64,000 bases of DNA from Mytilisepta virgata (lineage: Eukaryota; Mollusca; Bivalvia; Mytilida; Mytilidae): NCBI GenBank assembly GCA_028015205.1, contig CM051519.1, forward strand, positions 88,805,539 through 88,869,538. The letters run 5' to 3'. The position numbers and the translations under genes were made by a program. Below are positions 14,187 through 28,132 of this stretch, piece after piece. The notes beneath the pieces were generated by a model, which did not search any database, had not been told where the DNA came from, and was given only the letters and a program-made list of their open reading frames with translations. Each line of letters begins with the position of its first letter. The first letter of the stretch is position 1.

Positions 14187-15258
14187 AACACCTAAATCAT
14201 GATCAGTCAACTGTGACATTGAGGTCACACAACCCCTTTAATCTCAATTATGAATAGATCCCATATTAACCTATTTAGTGACAAAGTTTCATGTTGATAT
14301 GAAATCTACTTACCATTAAAGTACCTTCAATCTAAACTTTAACCTAAAGAGGGACACACATATACTTCGCTGCTATCATGGGACATAAAATGGGGCGAGT
14401 CCCATACAGAAATTGCTTTACACGGTAATTAAACTGTGAATACCTATAATGTCCTGGAAGCAATTATGTGAACAAGCCCAAAACAAATAGAAAAAGAAAT
14501 CTGAGAAGAGACAGCAATTTGGAAAAGTTTCATGTCCCCAAAGATCTCATTGGAAACAAACTTATTGATTCAGTTCTTACATAATAGTTACAAACAGCCG
14601 ACATAAATACAATCTTAATGATACACTTCTACAAGTATAGGTCTGTAGAGACATTAATATATATTTCTATTAACTTTTCATTCAAATGCTTTTTGCATTT
14701 TAAACATACTGTAATTTGGATGGCTAAAACAAACGAACATTAGTTCAGACTTCAGGAAGCCTGTATTGCTCAGCTCTCAGCTGAATTAAATTTCCCAACT
14801 ACAAGCTACAGTTATTAATAACCAATGTGCTAAATTAAAATGTCAAGTGATTTCATTGAAACATACAAAGGTAGTGTGGAGAAATCTCAATTTTGGCTAT
14901 CCTAAAAATAATCACATCTCAGGAACATAACTGTTCTTTGTTATTTTAAATGCTGGGTTAAAATCTGGATGATTTTGTAGTAGAAAATTTAAGTTAGTTT
15001 ATAAAAACTTCAAATTTGCATTAGCAATGGGCTTCACTAAGGAACAAATTCTCCTTGAGTTTGTTCTTAGTATTGTTTGCAAATGATTTTGTTGAAGCAT
15101 ACTCAAGGTACTGCACAAATTTCATGATGTACGTACATATGAAACAAAGGTTAAAACTTCATGGCCCTGCTATGCCCAGTGGCAGGGGCATGCATATTTC
15201 AAAAAAATTTGGATATTGAGGTTTGTAGTGACATAAGTAAACAAGAACAAATGAAATG
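14187..15258. other. AT-rich sequence, nothing recognised
   Basis: No open frame, repeat end or RNA gene could be supported. Confidence 0.5.
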
Positions 15259-15826
15259 CAGACCTGTTTACCCCATTTAAGCTAGTAGTGTAGTTTATAC
15301 ATTTAGAAAGTGTAGTTTTCAATATTTAGGTGTAGTTTTAGATTTTACAAGTCCTAAAAATTACTATCACCGATGAGCGGCGCAACGCGCCGCGAACTTG
15401 CTAGGGGGGTCTTGGGGCATGCCCCCCCCCAGAAATTTTTTGAAAAACTAGATGCAAAATCCTGCATTCTGAGAGCTTTTAGAGTCATGTTTTGAAGATA
15501 CCAAATATATAAATTCAATAGGATAAGTTACATGTATATTGAACACAATAATGATATATTCTTTCGTTTTGGCATCGCGCCATGTGTCAAACTTGACAGT
15601 CAACGACCACCAGAGCGTTTGTAATACATACTTATATATTCATTATCAAGCACGTAAAAGACAAAGACTCCGTTTTGCGTTCCTTTAGACACAAAATTAC
15701 ATACTGCCGATTTTTTTTATTGTTACATCTTTGAAAGCGTAGAAATGACCTATTTGGGCGTAGAGCGTAATTTGAGTACAAAAAATCGTAGAAACTACGC
15801 CAAAATCGTAGTGGTAAACAGGTCTG
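15259..15826. mobile_element. 568-bp TIR element (hAT-like ends) with 6-bp TSD
   Basis: Perfect 14-bp terminal inverted repeats CAGACCTGTTTACC (15259-15272) and GGTAAACAGGTCTG (15813-15826) are flanked by gaaatg on both sides (15253-15258, 15827-15832). The interior contains a GC-rich palindrome gcggcgcaacgcgccgc (about 15377) and a ggggcatgcccccccc segment. There is no coding. CAG...CTG ends recall hAT elements, but those usually make 8-bp duplications, so the superfamily is open. Confidence 0.75.
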
Positions 15827-15993
15827 GAAATGTAACAGAGGGAAGTAACTCTTATAAAACTAACTGGTCAGATTGTTGTCTCTTTGACACATTCCCTGTT
15901 TCCATTCTCTATTCTATTATTATGACAGAGAACATTAAAAGTGAGTAGTCATGTATTAAGAAATCTTTAAAACTACCGCAGTGTCTTGATTAT

Positions 15994-16250
15994 TTGTTTG
16001 TTTAGTTGGGGTTTTAAGCCATTTTCAGCACATTTGGCAGCGGCCAGTTTTTATTGGTGGAGGAAGCCGGAGTACCCAGAGAGAACTACCGACCTTCAGT
16101 AGGAAAATTGGTAATCCTTGTCAATTAAGATCAGAGTTTAAAACACCCCGTCAAAGATGAGATTCGAACCCACAACCCTAGTGTTGACAGGCTAGTGATC
16201 ATTAGTAGTCATGACAAACTACTTAGACCACAGGGCCACCGAGGCCCCCC
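15994..16250 (-). mobile_element. tRNA-derived V-SINE, reverse orientation
   Basis: This reverse-complement copy of the 2514 element reads from the tail (tgtttgtttagttggggttt) through the conserved central domain (attggtggaggaagccggag) to a tRNA-like head with B box (gattcgaac, about 16163) and a mutated A-box region ending ccaccgaggcccc. It is more diverged than the 2514 copy and no clear TSD was found. Confidence 0.85.
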
Positions 16251-19200
16251 CACACTTTCTTGCACTTTTTTAAACACTAGAAAAAGTTTATCCACAATTA
16301 CTTATTCTCATCTAAATGTTATCAATTATCAATACAACATATTTGATTACTAATGTTTATAAATACTAAAAGTCAAATAATTAAATGATTAATTGGTTTT
16401 CATTGGAATAACATATCATTAATGTAGTTATATGTATGTCTATCATCTGATATTGTCACCAGGGATTCTATTACTAGACTTTAACTTATCAATAACCTTT
16501 TATACATACCCTCAGAAAAATCAGCGAGGCATCTCAGAAACATCATGACATTTTCTGTCATGAAAACCATAGGGCATTCATTAAGATATTTCGAATGCAG
16601 TCAGGCAATTGTAAAAAATTTGTCTCTGCAAATGAATAATTCGTACAAATCTCAGAGGGGTCTTTCTATAGTAGGAACTTCCTTCTCATATCTATACAAT
16701 AGAGGCCAATATCGTTGATATATTAGCTTCTCAAAACCAATCAAGCGATCAATAAAATGACTGGATATTCCCAATATTACGAAATTTCCCTCGACAAAAA
16801 AGTAACAAGAGAAGGGAATTGTATGTAGACCATATTTTGGTAAATACACGTTTAAGTAGGTACAAATTAATTCTGTATTGTCGGTAGTGTTAAATGCCAA
16901 TTTTCATTATCTTTTGACTGATTAGGAAGCATCCGTAAATCCCTTTAGGGAGATAAAATTTCCATGTAAATAGTGCAAATGTAAACATACACTGACATGC
17001 ATTGATATTTTTGGAATTATAAATATTTGCAGACCCATATTACACTTAACAAATTATTAACTAATTCCATTAAAAGAATATAACACCTCTTACAACTAAT
17101 GGTTTTTAATGCATATTGCATTTTTAGACACTGATTTATAAAAACAAAATTATTCTGGTAATTGCTTTTAATGTGATTTCTTGAAAAAACATCATTTGTC
17201 ATTTACATTATTTATTTATTACTACTGCCGGCAGACTTAAAATCTCTGAGGGTATTTAACATCTTAGGTGCTAGTACTTCAATACTGTTGTAAAACAATA
17301 ATTATTAAAATTTACAGGTACAAAATTGTCAATAGTGTTGTAGTAACTACTAAGTGTGATCTCCCTCAAGCAAAGATTTGTGTTTTTTTTTCTCTTTTAG
17401 TGATGCAAGCAACTGAGCAACTAATAAAGTATAGTTAGATTTCTGTGATTGTAACATTAATTACTGAATTTTCAATTTTCAGCAAATAACAAAGCCATGC
17501 ACACATTCTTCAAAAGAAAGGTACAGTTCTATCAAATTTGGTTCAGAATTTGCCAAGTAATTACAATGAAAAACATGTTAGAAATTCTTTCCTTTTTTTA
17601 AGTTACTGTAGTTTCTGGTAGAATATTTTTAAATCATTATTTTGCTAATTTTTAAAATTTTCAATTAAAAAAATATTATGACTAGAAGTATTATATATTT
17701 TCCAAAATTCATTCTCATACATACATATATAAATGTTCGATATTAGATTATTGAAGAACATATATAAATTTTGTTTTAAATGAAATTCAAATTCTACAAA
17801 TATAGTATATGAAATTTAAATATCGGCAGATTTTATAATGCATTTTATAAAATTATACATGTGAAAATATAAATGGTTTATAAAACAAATGCATGCAATT
17901 TAATATGTTGCAAGTCATTTAATTCAGTTTTATCGCCAAATAGTACTACTATTTGCATCGGAAATTATATCAATTCCAAAATTTATAATGTTATAGACAC
18001 AATTTAAGTCATAATATTATTTCCACATGCTATAATAATATTTTCCAATGGTAACATTTTTATTTCCAATGGTAATAATATTATTTCCAATGAATATAAT
18101 AAATTTTTTCCATGGTAAAGGTAATTTTATTATACATACACATGAAAAAAAATTACATGAAATTGATTCCATATGGATAAATTATAACATAATAAAAATT
18201 CCTTGGAATTAATATTATACCAATATTTCATCACACAGCTGCACATCCTGATGCCTTTCTGAAGTAAAATATATTACAGGTGAGTAACCAAACTTTGACA
18301 GGAGCATGGATAGTAAACAGTACATACTATAAAACTACAAGACTTTTATGGTAACCTTATCTGCATGCAAAATAAATGTAGTGCATCACTAAGGTGACTT
18401 TTTGCAGCTATTTTTTTTTTGCTCAATAATATTAATACTGAGCCAATACCTTTGATAGTTTCCTCCAGTCTCATCAGCTCAGTTTCAGAGTTGTGTACTA
18501 GCATGAAATTGATGCTTCAAATTTACTACGTATTATAAAAATGTTAAATTTTGTGAAAACTAACGAGTACCTCCCTATTGTATACCTGTGTCCTTGGACG
18601 GTTTTGACCTATGAAGTTCTGGGCTTTTGTTTTAGCTTTCGATATTTTTGTTATTGAGCACAACTGAGTCATAAATCAATAAAATATGCACATTTTGGGC
18701 ATCAAAATCTGTACTATGTAATATCTAGTAATGGTGGTCAAATCTGTCCAAGATTTAGACAAAAGTTTTAAAAAAAAAGATATCATCAGATTTTGGTTCA
18801 TACATGTCATGTTATTTCTTTTGTAAATATGTATGGATACAAAATTATGAGCAACTTACATAAAGTAATGGCAAAAGCTCCGACAGACTTTTAGGTAATG
18901 TCGGAGCTAGAAATTAATTAGCATTTGTTTTCAAAAATAATGGTCCACTAAAGGAAAAAAAAATAGAATGAAATGAATGAAGTATATATTTAAACGAGTT
19001 TTACATATTAAACCAACATTTTGATTCTGATTCTGTCTATTTTTTAAATAAAACTGGATATCTTAAACGACGTAACAGGACTATAACGATCACCAATCAG
19101 TTTCTATATTAATCCCTTCTCATTACAAGTTAATGTAAAATTAATGTAAATCTATTTAGTTTCCGTTACAAATGTAATAACTTTACAACTTCATCATTCA

Positions 19201-20730
19201 CACAGAGCCTGATATCTCCTCTTAATATTCTTTTAATGTTCCAAGCAAACTTTTATATAATTTCATTACAAAGTTTACCGATAGGATGATGAATATATGA
19301 TCTAATATTGGGTGATGTCAGTCGGAATAACTCGATATCAAATTCTTTACAGAAATCTGAAATTAAGACACACGCTAGAGTAACCTTTTGGACAGGATAA
19401 TTTTGAGTGCATGATTATGGGAAACAAATCAATTAGATAAATCAGTTATGCCACTTCATAAACTCATGATGGCGAGAGAGTAATATCTAACGGTTATCCT
19501 AACACGATTCTTTTCATGTCAAAATTTCCCCTGGCAATGAGTTGGATATTGTGTGGAGCCACAACTCCATAAATTTTGTCGGACATGCAGAAAATTATAG
19601 TTAGCTGCAGTAATAACCTATGCCCTCAAGACACTGGATCTTCTAATAACCAGTATCTGTGAAGACAAAACTCATCTAATTCTATCGGGAATTCGAAAAT
19701 GAATTTTTTTTAATCTCATTTGGATCAAATCAGTGGCGACAGCACTTAAAGTGAATATAAAAAAAATTGAATCTGTATCAACTCAGACAAAATCATTTAT
19801 TGCAAAAAATCTTCCGATGGCAAGCGATTCTTCATAACAAATGATTTACTATCGGATTCAATGCAGTCCATTTTGGATTTCTCACTTAACTGATTTTAGT
19901 AAAAAATTCACTTAGCATGAAACATTGTTTGGAATGTCAAAGATGATTTTGACGAGTTTTATCAAAATGAGAAATTGGAATTGGCATTCAATATAGAATA
20001 CATGATTGATTTGCACAGTAAGAAAATTTCCAACTTTAAATTAACATGAAAAAGTGAATTATTGAAAAAATAGAAAAAGCAATACCATACTTGCATCTTA
20101 TTTGCAAATTTCATTTGTCAAGCTACAGAATATCAGATATGCCTTCGTGATTGATGGAACCCATTAAAACGATCCTTTCAAAAGAGATGAATACTTCAAA
20201 TATTTCAATGAAATCAGAAATATGGAACAACGAAACCTAAGCATGTGTAATTTGGCTGAAATCTATAAGAATTAAATCCTAATGACAAATCGTAATTGCT
20301 TATGATCATATCAGAATTTGTCATCATAGACACGTCATATTTACATTTGAAGGTTTTGTATTTTTGAAAGTTTGTATTTTGGATAATCTTCTACATAATA
20401 ACTAAAGTATAACTCATAATCAGTCTACTGGAAAGATAAACTTTCTGCAGAGTTTGAATGACTATAGTGGAACTTAATTTTCTGTAAATTAAGTTAATTT
20501 CTTTGACAGCTATTTTAATTTTTTTTGTGTTGGAGAAAAAGTAAGACATTTGTTGGTTCTATTTCTAGATTTTAATTTTTAAAAGTCAAACTGCAAAATC
20601 TGTTATGTCACAATACCCTAACTGTGCCATTTTCACTGTTTTATAAGTTAAATTCAGAAACCAACATGCCTGCCAAAAAAAAAAACAAAAATTGCAAATG
20701 CAGTATTTATAGTTTGTTATAGATCTTTAT
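16251..20730. other. AT-rich sequence, no gene recognised
   Basis: There are long A/T runs and scattered short frames. At about 18866-18908 a short palindromic end (gctccgaca...tgtcggagct) resembles the terminus of another repeat family. Nothing else is supportable. Confidence 0.5.
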
Positions 20731-20734
20731 ATAT

Positions 20735-21268
20735 GGAAATTGGTTAAAACCCAGGTCTTTCATGATCAAACAATATAAATTGGTTAAAACCCAGGTCTTT
20801 CAAGGTCTAAAAATATAAATTGGTTAAAACCCATGTCTTTCATGATCTAACAATATAAATTGATTAAAACCCAGGTCTTTCAAGGTCTAACAATATAAAT
20901 TGGTTAAAACCCAGGTCTTTCATGATCTAAAAATATAAATTGGTTAAAACCCATGTCTTTCATGATCTAACAATATAAATTGATTAAAACCCAGGTCTTT
21001 CATGATCTAAAAATATAAATTGGTTAAAACCCATGTCTTTCATGATCTAACAATATAAATTGATTAAAACCCAGGTCTTTCATGATCTAACAATATAGAT
21101 TGATTAAAATACAGGTCTTTCATGATCTAACAATATAAATTGGTTAAAACCCAGGTCTTTCATCTAACGATATAAATTGGTTAAAACCCATGTCTTTCAT
21201 GATCTAACAATATAAATTGATTAAAACCCAGGTCTTTCATGATCTAACATCTAACGATATAAATTGGC
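20735..21268. repeat. 40-bp tandem array (about 13 copies)
   Basis: The unit is aatataaattggttaaaacc followed by caggtctttcatgatctaac. Variants (ggttaaaa/gattaaaa, ccagg/ccatg, catgatc/caaggtc) alternate regularly, giving an 80-120 bp higher-order period. Two units near the end are rearranged (about 21150-21268). Confidence 0.95.
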
Positions 21269-21269
21269 A

Positions 21270-24243
21270 CCCTAAACGAATCAAAATGGGGACCAAATCA
21301 TGATCAGTTTCCATATTATTTAGAATAAACTCCCAAGGTTGATTCAAACTGCATCATAATTTGCCCTTTTTAAATTTAAAAATTTTAGAAAAATTGACGA
21401 TATTAGGTCATACATTAAATTTTGATAATTCATTTCTCGGTCATCAAAAATATAGTGCAACTTACATTAAAAAATTCTAATTGATAACAGTTGGTTACGG
21501 TTACATTTTTACAAAATGCGTAATAATTTCAAGATTTGAGGAATGGGATTTGATGAAATAGTACCCATTGATATACATACAATTATTCTTGAAAAACTTG
21601 TTCCGAACTGATATTGGCTATGAAAGAGATTGAAAATTAGTTCAAATCAGATTTTGCAGTCATACTCCTAATTAAACAAACAAACTAAGGAGATAATATT
21701 ACAGCTAATCACATTCTTGGATTTTTTAAATAAAACAAAATAATGAGAATATTAGATATTACCAATTGATATGCATGAGAAAGATAAGCAGGCATGCATA
21801 GTGTGTAATAATGAGCAAAGGGTAATCTGTTATTTTGTCTTGTTAATTTGCCTATTTAAGTAGTATAAACAAACATATGGCAGTTTTAAAGATTATTTTC
21901 TAAGGTCACTATATAATGAATGCACTTGTACAAGGCAAAATTTCATATTCTCTGATGTTAGCTTCAAGTATTTCATAACCCATTTTTAAGCAAAAACAGT
22001 TTTCCATTCCAGAAACTTCAGTTTTTTAAAACTGTTGATCCTTTTGTAGATTTTTTAAAGGTAAAGAATACTGTTGTTTCTAAACATATGATATGAAGAC
22101 TTCATTGAGACAGCATCCCATTGTACTGAAAAAAGGACCTGTCTGATCTCTAGGGGTCCCTCAACATGGGGAAACAAGTAGTTGTCTATTTTGTCAACTA
22201 GGAATAAGCATTACAGCACTAGTTCAAGTATCCTAAAATTAACAGTTAAAAACAATTATTTACATCCATGATAAGGCTTAATTTTTTTGGCATAAGTCAA
22301 TTTGGAATATTTCATGAAAAAAAATCTTCCAAAGAATTTCAATGGCCAAGCATTTTATGAGACTATTTATTTTTCTAAGTGTAATAAAAATGACATTAAT
22401 CCTCATTTCATTAGAGGTTCAATTAGTATAAATAAGAATTTGAAAATTACATCAGACTGAGTCACCAATGTAGTAACTTAAGCAGGAAAGATAATCAGTT
22501 ATCTCCCTTTGATAATCAAGTTATTTGTGATTTGTTAGTAAAAAATTTGATTGGACAGATTTTTTTTTTTGGTTTTTATATCAATGTTCTATTACTGATA
22601 AGAAGTTAAGATTATGGGGAAAATACCTTATGAAAAAATTTTTAAAAATTCATCTATAATATATCAGTGAAAACAATTTAAGTCAAAATGCAAAGTATTG
22701 GATAGATGTGTTGACTAGTTTTTTTTTTTTAAATAGCTTAAGTTTAAATAAATTTTATTTTTAAATATTTTGCTAGTGTGTTCATGGCAATCTGAAATTC
22801 TGCATTATTTTTTGTGAATTCCTCCTCAAAGCTGAAAAAACTGATTTATTAATATAAACTAAAGAACAAAATCGATAACAGGAAAGGTTAACAATGAGAT
22901 ACCAATCAACTGTTTTAGACAGGTTCAATCTTAATTTTTGTTCTATATTCACTTCTTTTTTAAATATACCATCATTCTGCAGTCAACAGAGTCTGCATTA
23001 TTTAATATTACATTAATTATATACAGCTAAAAGAAAGCTATATATTATAACTATTAAGTTTAAGCTTGGTTCTGAGCCTATAAATTCCAAAGTAAAGGAG
23101 GAAAATTTTCTATATAAGGCTAAAATATTACACGCTGAGCTTTAATATATCTTAGCTCATAACTTCAAGGTGTGTGTGTGCGAGACGTGAGGTAAAAAGT
23201 TCAGATTGATAGACAGACGATGGGAAGGATTGACAATGATCAGTGTTGACAAAAACACAGAGAAAGCAGAGGTAACTAGAACTGTCCTGAAAGGGACTAA
23301 TACCCCCCCCCCCCCCCCCCCAGCAACATGTCTGTTTTGAAGCCTACACAAAGTTCAAATCATCAAAGTACTTGCCCAAAAAGAAAATCCTGAAAAAATG
23401 CACATCTCCATAATGTGATCTAACACTCCATTAAGTTTCATGAGAATAATGCAAGTAATGTAGGAGGAGTTGTGGACAACGTTATTTCGGACAGACGGAC
23501 AGACAAACTGAAATCTATATACACCCCCAAACTTTGTTTGCAGGGGGTATAATTAAAGACTTTACATGATAAGTGACTGCAGTATTTACCTGAATACATC
23601 TCTCGTGTCTTACTTTGTTATAATGTAGCCTTGATCTGTAACTCCAGGATAAATGTCTTCTACCATGCTTTAATTCATTGTGAAATTCTGCTACAATTCA
23701 GGCTGCAAAAAAAAATATGCAAATTTATAAATCCAGAACTTTTTAAACTGCATGACAAATTACTTATAGTCAAAGTTATTAATTTCTGAAAGAACAACAT
23801 ATCTAACAAATGAAAAATATTCTGTGAATTCACTTATTTTTGTTGAAATAGATTTTCTTGAACTGGGGAAAAAAGGCATATTCGTTTGTTCTTAATTTTG
23901 TGGATTTCAAATTTTAAAAAATTTTGAAGTGAAATCTGTTGTAATTGGCGAAATTATTTAATATCAAAAGATAAATGCACAGTTTTAGGTTTGATAGTTA
24001 TCCGTGGAATTGTATTCAATGATTAATTTAATTAGGCTTAATATTTTGGGACAACTATTCAATATTTCTTGGTGTCTTAAATTCATAAATTGATTTGTCC
24101 ATGAAATCACTAAAAATTTGTGTACCACAAATAATAAGTGTTTCACAGTATACTTATATCATCTTTCTTCCTGCTCTTAATTCTTACAGCCAAATTAAGG
24201 CTACACAACAGTTACTTTGATATATAATGATATATATATAGAG
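21270..24243. other. AT-rich sequence with a C20 tract
   Basis: A poly-C run lies at 23303-23322. A repeat-family terminus (cggacagacggacagac ... gcagggggtataatt) lies at about 23488-23552. No coding is seen. Confidence 0.5.
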
Positions 24244-24377
24244 AATAATACATGGTAAAATCTGTATCACATGCTGTATCAACCTGAGAAACCAATATCA
24301 GCCAGAGGGCCTTGGCCCGAGGGCTGATATTGGTCGAGGTTGATACAGCATGTGATACAGATTTTAACATGTATTAT
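24244..24377. repeat. 134-bp fold-back element with ~57-bp arms
   Basis: The left arm (24244-24303) and right arm (24322-24377) are near-perfect inverted copies (e.g. ctgtatcacatgctgtatca / tgatacagcatgtgatacag) around an 18-bp GC-rich loop. It may be part of a larger MITE, since the related phrase gtgataaagggtgcgcatc lies near 24700. Confidence 0.9.
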
Positions 24378-24477
24378 ACACTTTATCATATATTTAAACA
24401 AAGGACTTCAAATTTTCCAAATTAAGGTCTACTGCTACAAATGAAATTGATTGGGGAAAATATTTTGTGAAATAAAA

Positions 24478-24672
24478 AATAAAAAAAAATAGAAGAGGGG
24501 GGTTGAAAAAAAGTCAAATAATCAGGAAAAAATTTGAACAACATTTGTTTTTTTTTTTAAATTTTCCCCCCCAAAAAAATTTCGCCCCTCCCAAAAAATT
24601 TCGCCCCCCCCCCAAAAAAAAAACAAATAACAAAAAAAAAAATACAAAAAAGTAGAATTGAAAAAAAAATGA
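24478..24672. repeat. Low-complexity A/C/T homopolymer block
   Basis: Runs of A, T and C dominate (for example nine C at 24605 followed by nine A). The minus-strand frame through it, rich in F and G, is a composition artefact. Confidence 0.8.
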
Positions 24673-25423
24673 AAAAAAAGCTATGTGATAAAGGGGTGTG
24701 ATAAAGGGTGCGCATCAAAGTTGAGCGATACGGATTAAACAGCAGGCTATTTATCAAATATTCAAAACTACTGTATTTACTACTAAATATATGATAAATA
24801 TATATACTGTCCAAAAGTTACATTTCAATGATACTGTCCAACTGCCACAAATTATTACATTTTTCTATGAGAACTAAATATTTTTCCCTTAGATGAAAGC
24901 AGTAACTCTGTCTGGCAAATCAATTACAAAACCAAATTATTTTATTTCTAAAACCAATGTCTCATCCAACGATTTACTGAACTCTATTTTAAACCATCAG
25001 CATCAATAAGTCTTAATGAACCCCCCATAATAACAGACTTTTATCACTATACCCGTTTTGTTTGTATATTAGTATAATTGTTATTTCATCTCTTTTATAA
25101 TCATTAAAACTCCAGATCAATATAAAAGCATGTTATATATCTATTTTCTCCACAGTCTAATGTCGTACACTTTCCTACATAAAGATAAATGGTAAAATCC
25201 ATACCATTTATGTCCAAAAATAATCTGTTATTTACTGTTCACTTTTCATGCTATATTTAGTTTATATGCACCATAGTCTTTATGAAGTTTCACAGCAATT
25301 AATCCCTATTTGTGTAGCTTATAGTAATGTTATCGAATATCCCTTTGGTATTTCTTGACTTTACTTAACATTGAGTTTGACCAAAAAGTTGTTATCCTGA
25401 ATTTTTGCCCGATAATTTTAGAA

Positions 25424-25868
25424 ACTAGAGGCTCCCAGGAGAAAGTAGCACTCACCTGGAAATGAATTGTTTGACTATGTTCATCTTGGCTGGCAGTCTG
25501 GAACATTGCTGTTAAGTTGGTTCACTGTCAGATTGCTGCCAACTCTTGTTCCAATTAGCTTTGTCGGGTTTCAGACAAGAAGATCTTCAAAGCAAATTTC
25601 ACATAGGGTCCTTTGTTAAACCATGTTCGGCTCTGGTGGCCATCTTGGATGGAGAGCAGGTTCATCGGATATAATTCTGAAAGAGGTCCACCTAAGGATC
25701 ATTGCTGCCAACTTTTGTTCCAATTGCCTTTGTCGGTTTTCAGACAAGAAGATCTTTAAAGCAAATTTCACATAGGGTCCTATGTTAAACTATGTTCAGC
25801 TATGCAAGCCATCTTGGAGGCGGGCAGGGTCATCGGATACTATTCTGAAAGTTGAGCACCTAAGTATG
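25424..25868. mobile_element. Fragment of the GAGGCTC... repeat family
   Basis: It begins actagaggctcccaggagaa and contains two ~180-bp units (gctgccaacttttgttccaa ... cagacaagaagatctt). It has no recognisable 3' end and is related to the copy at 44.1-47.0 kb. Confidence 0.65.
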
Positions 25869-25895
25869 GTGCACTATTCGCATAAAAAATAAATA

Positions 25896-26040
25896 ATTAT
25901 GCCTAGCCTAAACTGGAATTATGCATAGCTTAATTAATTATGCCTAGTCTAAATTGAAATTATGCCTAACCTTAATTAATTACTAGTAAGCTTAGTCTGA
26001 ACTGGTTATATGCATATGCTTAATTAATTATCTTAGATCA
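25896..26040. repeat. Short ~44-bp tandem repeat (3 degenerate copies)
   Basis: Units such as aattatgcctagcctaaact ... ttaattaatta are repeated three to four times. Confidence 0.7.
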
Positions 26041-26094
26041 ATCATGTCTTGTAACAATAGGTTGCAGTTCCAGACAAAATAATATTGCTGTCCA

Positions 26095-26960
26095 TATATA
26101 GAGACGACGGTTTTATCATTTTTAATGGTAATAAAGAGGAATTTCGTCATTCATTACTAAAGTTTACATTTGAAATATCAGATCATAGCTTTGAATTCTT
26201 ATATGTAAATGTATTTAAAGGTATATAGGTTTCAAAATACACTTTAGATTTAAAGTTATACTGAAAACCTGTGGAAAACTTTCAGTATTTACATAAAATC
26301 ATCAGCAATCCTCTAAATCCGCGTTTAAAGGATTTATACTGGAAAAAATAACTAGATTTGTTAAACTTACCAACAATAAGGGAGACCTCAAACCTCAAGT
26401 TGAGATATTTATTATGAATTTAATCAAAAGGAGTTATAAACGTTCCGAAATTGAACCTTTCATATGTTAAAAACTTAAAATTTCCAGAAAAAGAACAATT
26501 CAATATAATACAAAAAACAAATCTAAGATAAACATCCCACTTGTATTTACAACAAAATATAACCAGACTCTTAGACAATTAGGAGGGGCTATTAAGAAGC
26601 ATTGGTATTATATCCAAAATGATGAAGAGAGCAACAGAAATATAGAGTCCGACTGCCTATTATTGCATATAAAAGACATAAAATATAAAAGATTATCTCA
26701 CATCAGCTACACTTAAACAAATTATATACATTAAAGAAAAATTCTTTTAAACCAACTAAATACAAGACACTTTTTTATGGAAAGAGACCACCTGTGTCGT
26801 ACTCCATTCCTCTTCTATTAAAATATAATAGTTATGTGATTGGTGTCAACATATTTTCATATCTTTTTTTATAAACAGGGGTGCCTGATGAGGATATGCC
26901 TGGTTCTTAAAACCTAAACAGAAACACAGAACAACTACGAGATGATTTCCACGACTAGTT
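26095..26960 (+). pseudogene. Dead Penelope-like reverse transcriptase, 3' part
   Basis: Conceptual translation gives a run beginning DGFIIFNGNKEEF and, after further RT-thumb-like sequence, TKYNQTLRQLGGAIKKHW in another frame. These resemble the downstream part of an RT family common in marine invertebrates, akin to Penelope-like elements, in which a KHW motif precedes the C-terminal region. Many stops and shifts interrupt it, so it cannot be functional. No upstream RT core or endonuclease is recognised. Family placement is by motif memory. Confidence 0.55.
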
Positions 26961-27386
26961 GTATTGGAATTATAAATTATAAATGATACAAATGTTGTTA
27001 ATAAATCCAATATGTTAAATAAAATTTGATTGGATAATACAATCTATTTTTGGTTAGGCTAATACCGTGCCATACCTAAGGACCATTTCTTTTCAAAATG
27101 TTTTTGAGAAAAATAAAGTGAAATAAAAAGTAATTATACACATCAATTTTGGGAGTTGCTCGTTTTCAGTTGGGACTGTTCAAAGAGAAATAACCCAATT
27201 TCGTTTTTTTTTTAAATCATTAAAAATTGTATCTATGTGTATTTCAAAATACATCACACAACCAGATAGGGTGATTGTCAAGTATCGTGCTATGCACGAC
27301 CTTTCATTTTCATTTTAAGTGGTCTCTGTAATAATATATAGAATAACTTTATTGTATCAAATCAGGGCCACAGGTCTGAGGAGGGC

Positions 27387-27534
27387 ATCAACATTCCCCC
27401 CCCCCCCCAAAACAAACAATATCAGGATGGCATATCAGGTCAGGAAGCGTGATTCCCCTTTGCACACATGTGTCCAAAAGAGATTTTGTGTATTATCATG
27501 TCACCATGATAGCTCAGTTGGGAAGGGAAAAAAT

Positions 27535-27584
<50 letters not shown>

Positions 27585-27812
27585 ATTTTATATTCTGCAA
27601 AGAGCATGAAGGGACAGTGCCATTTGGATTAATCCGTCTTAAAGTCCATTAAAAATAAAGTGTACACACATATGTAGAAAAAAAGTATTTTATTGTTTAC
27701 ATGCCACGTCTTGAAAGATAAGAACAAAAGGATAATTTTCTTTTGTCACTCAAGCCTTTGACCTGCTCAGGCATGCAAGCCCCATAACAGATCCTCTCTA
27801 TGATGTGATTGA
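27387..27812. repeat. Duplicated segment, copy 1
   Basis: This matches 31324-31813 in direct orientation over several blocks: catcaacatt plus a C run, gatggcatatcaggtc, caccatgatagctcagttgg, gcaaagagcatgaagggac, and gatcctctctatgatgtgat. It includes a TA dinucleotide tract (27544-27575) that is much shorter in the other copy. Confidence 0.85.
27544..27575. repeat. (TA)n microsatellite
   Basis: About 16 TA dinucleotides, flanked by the inverted motifs acatgta and tacatgt. Confidence 0.95.
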
Positions 27813-28123
27813 GATATAAATATTCTTGAAGGATTATCATCAGCACTTCAGCAGACAGCGAGAAGTCATTGTTTTAACCGGTAAGTGTTATTTTATAACA
27901 TTTTAAAACACTTTTACCTGACCTGTGCCCCAATTCCGTAGAAAGAAGTTGGCAACCTTCCGCTTCGCTATATAGTCGAATGACACATTGATAGTAAACA
28001 TGTGTATTATGAGTAAATGTATGGTATATTAGTACTCTTATGGTACAAATAAATGGTAATAATTAGAAAACAGATATTTATGCTAATAAAAGGGGGCCTA
28101 TGAGGGGCCAAAGACAGGGTCCA

Positions 28124-28132
28124 GTATTCAAG
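28124..28132. repeat. 9-bp target-site duplication, left
   Basis: gtattcaag occurs here and again at 29983-29991, exactly flanking the MULE-like element. Confidence 0.85.

Noticed and set aside
20735..21268. CRISPR array
   Set aside because: Units are continuous tandem repeats without unique spacers, in a eukaryotic genome.
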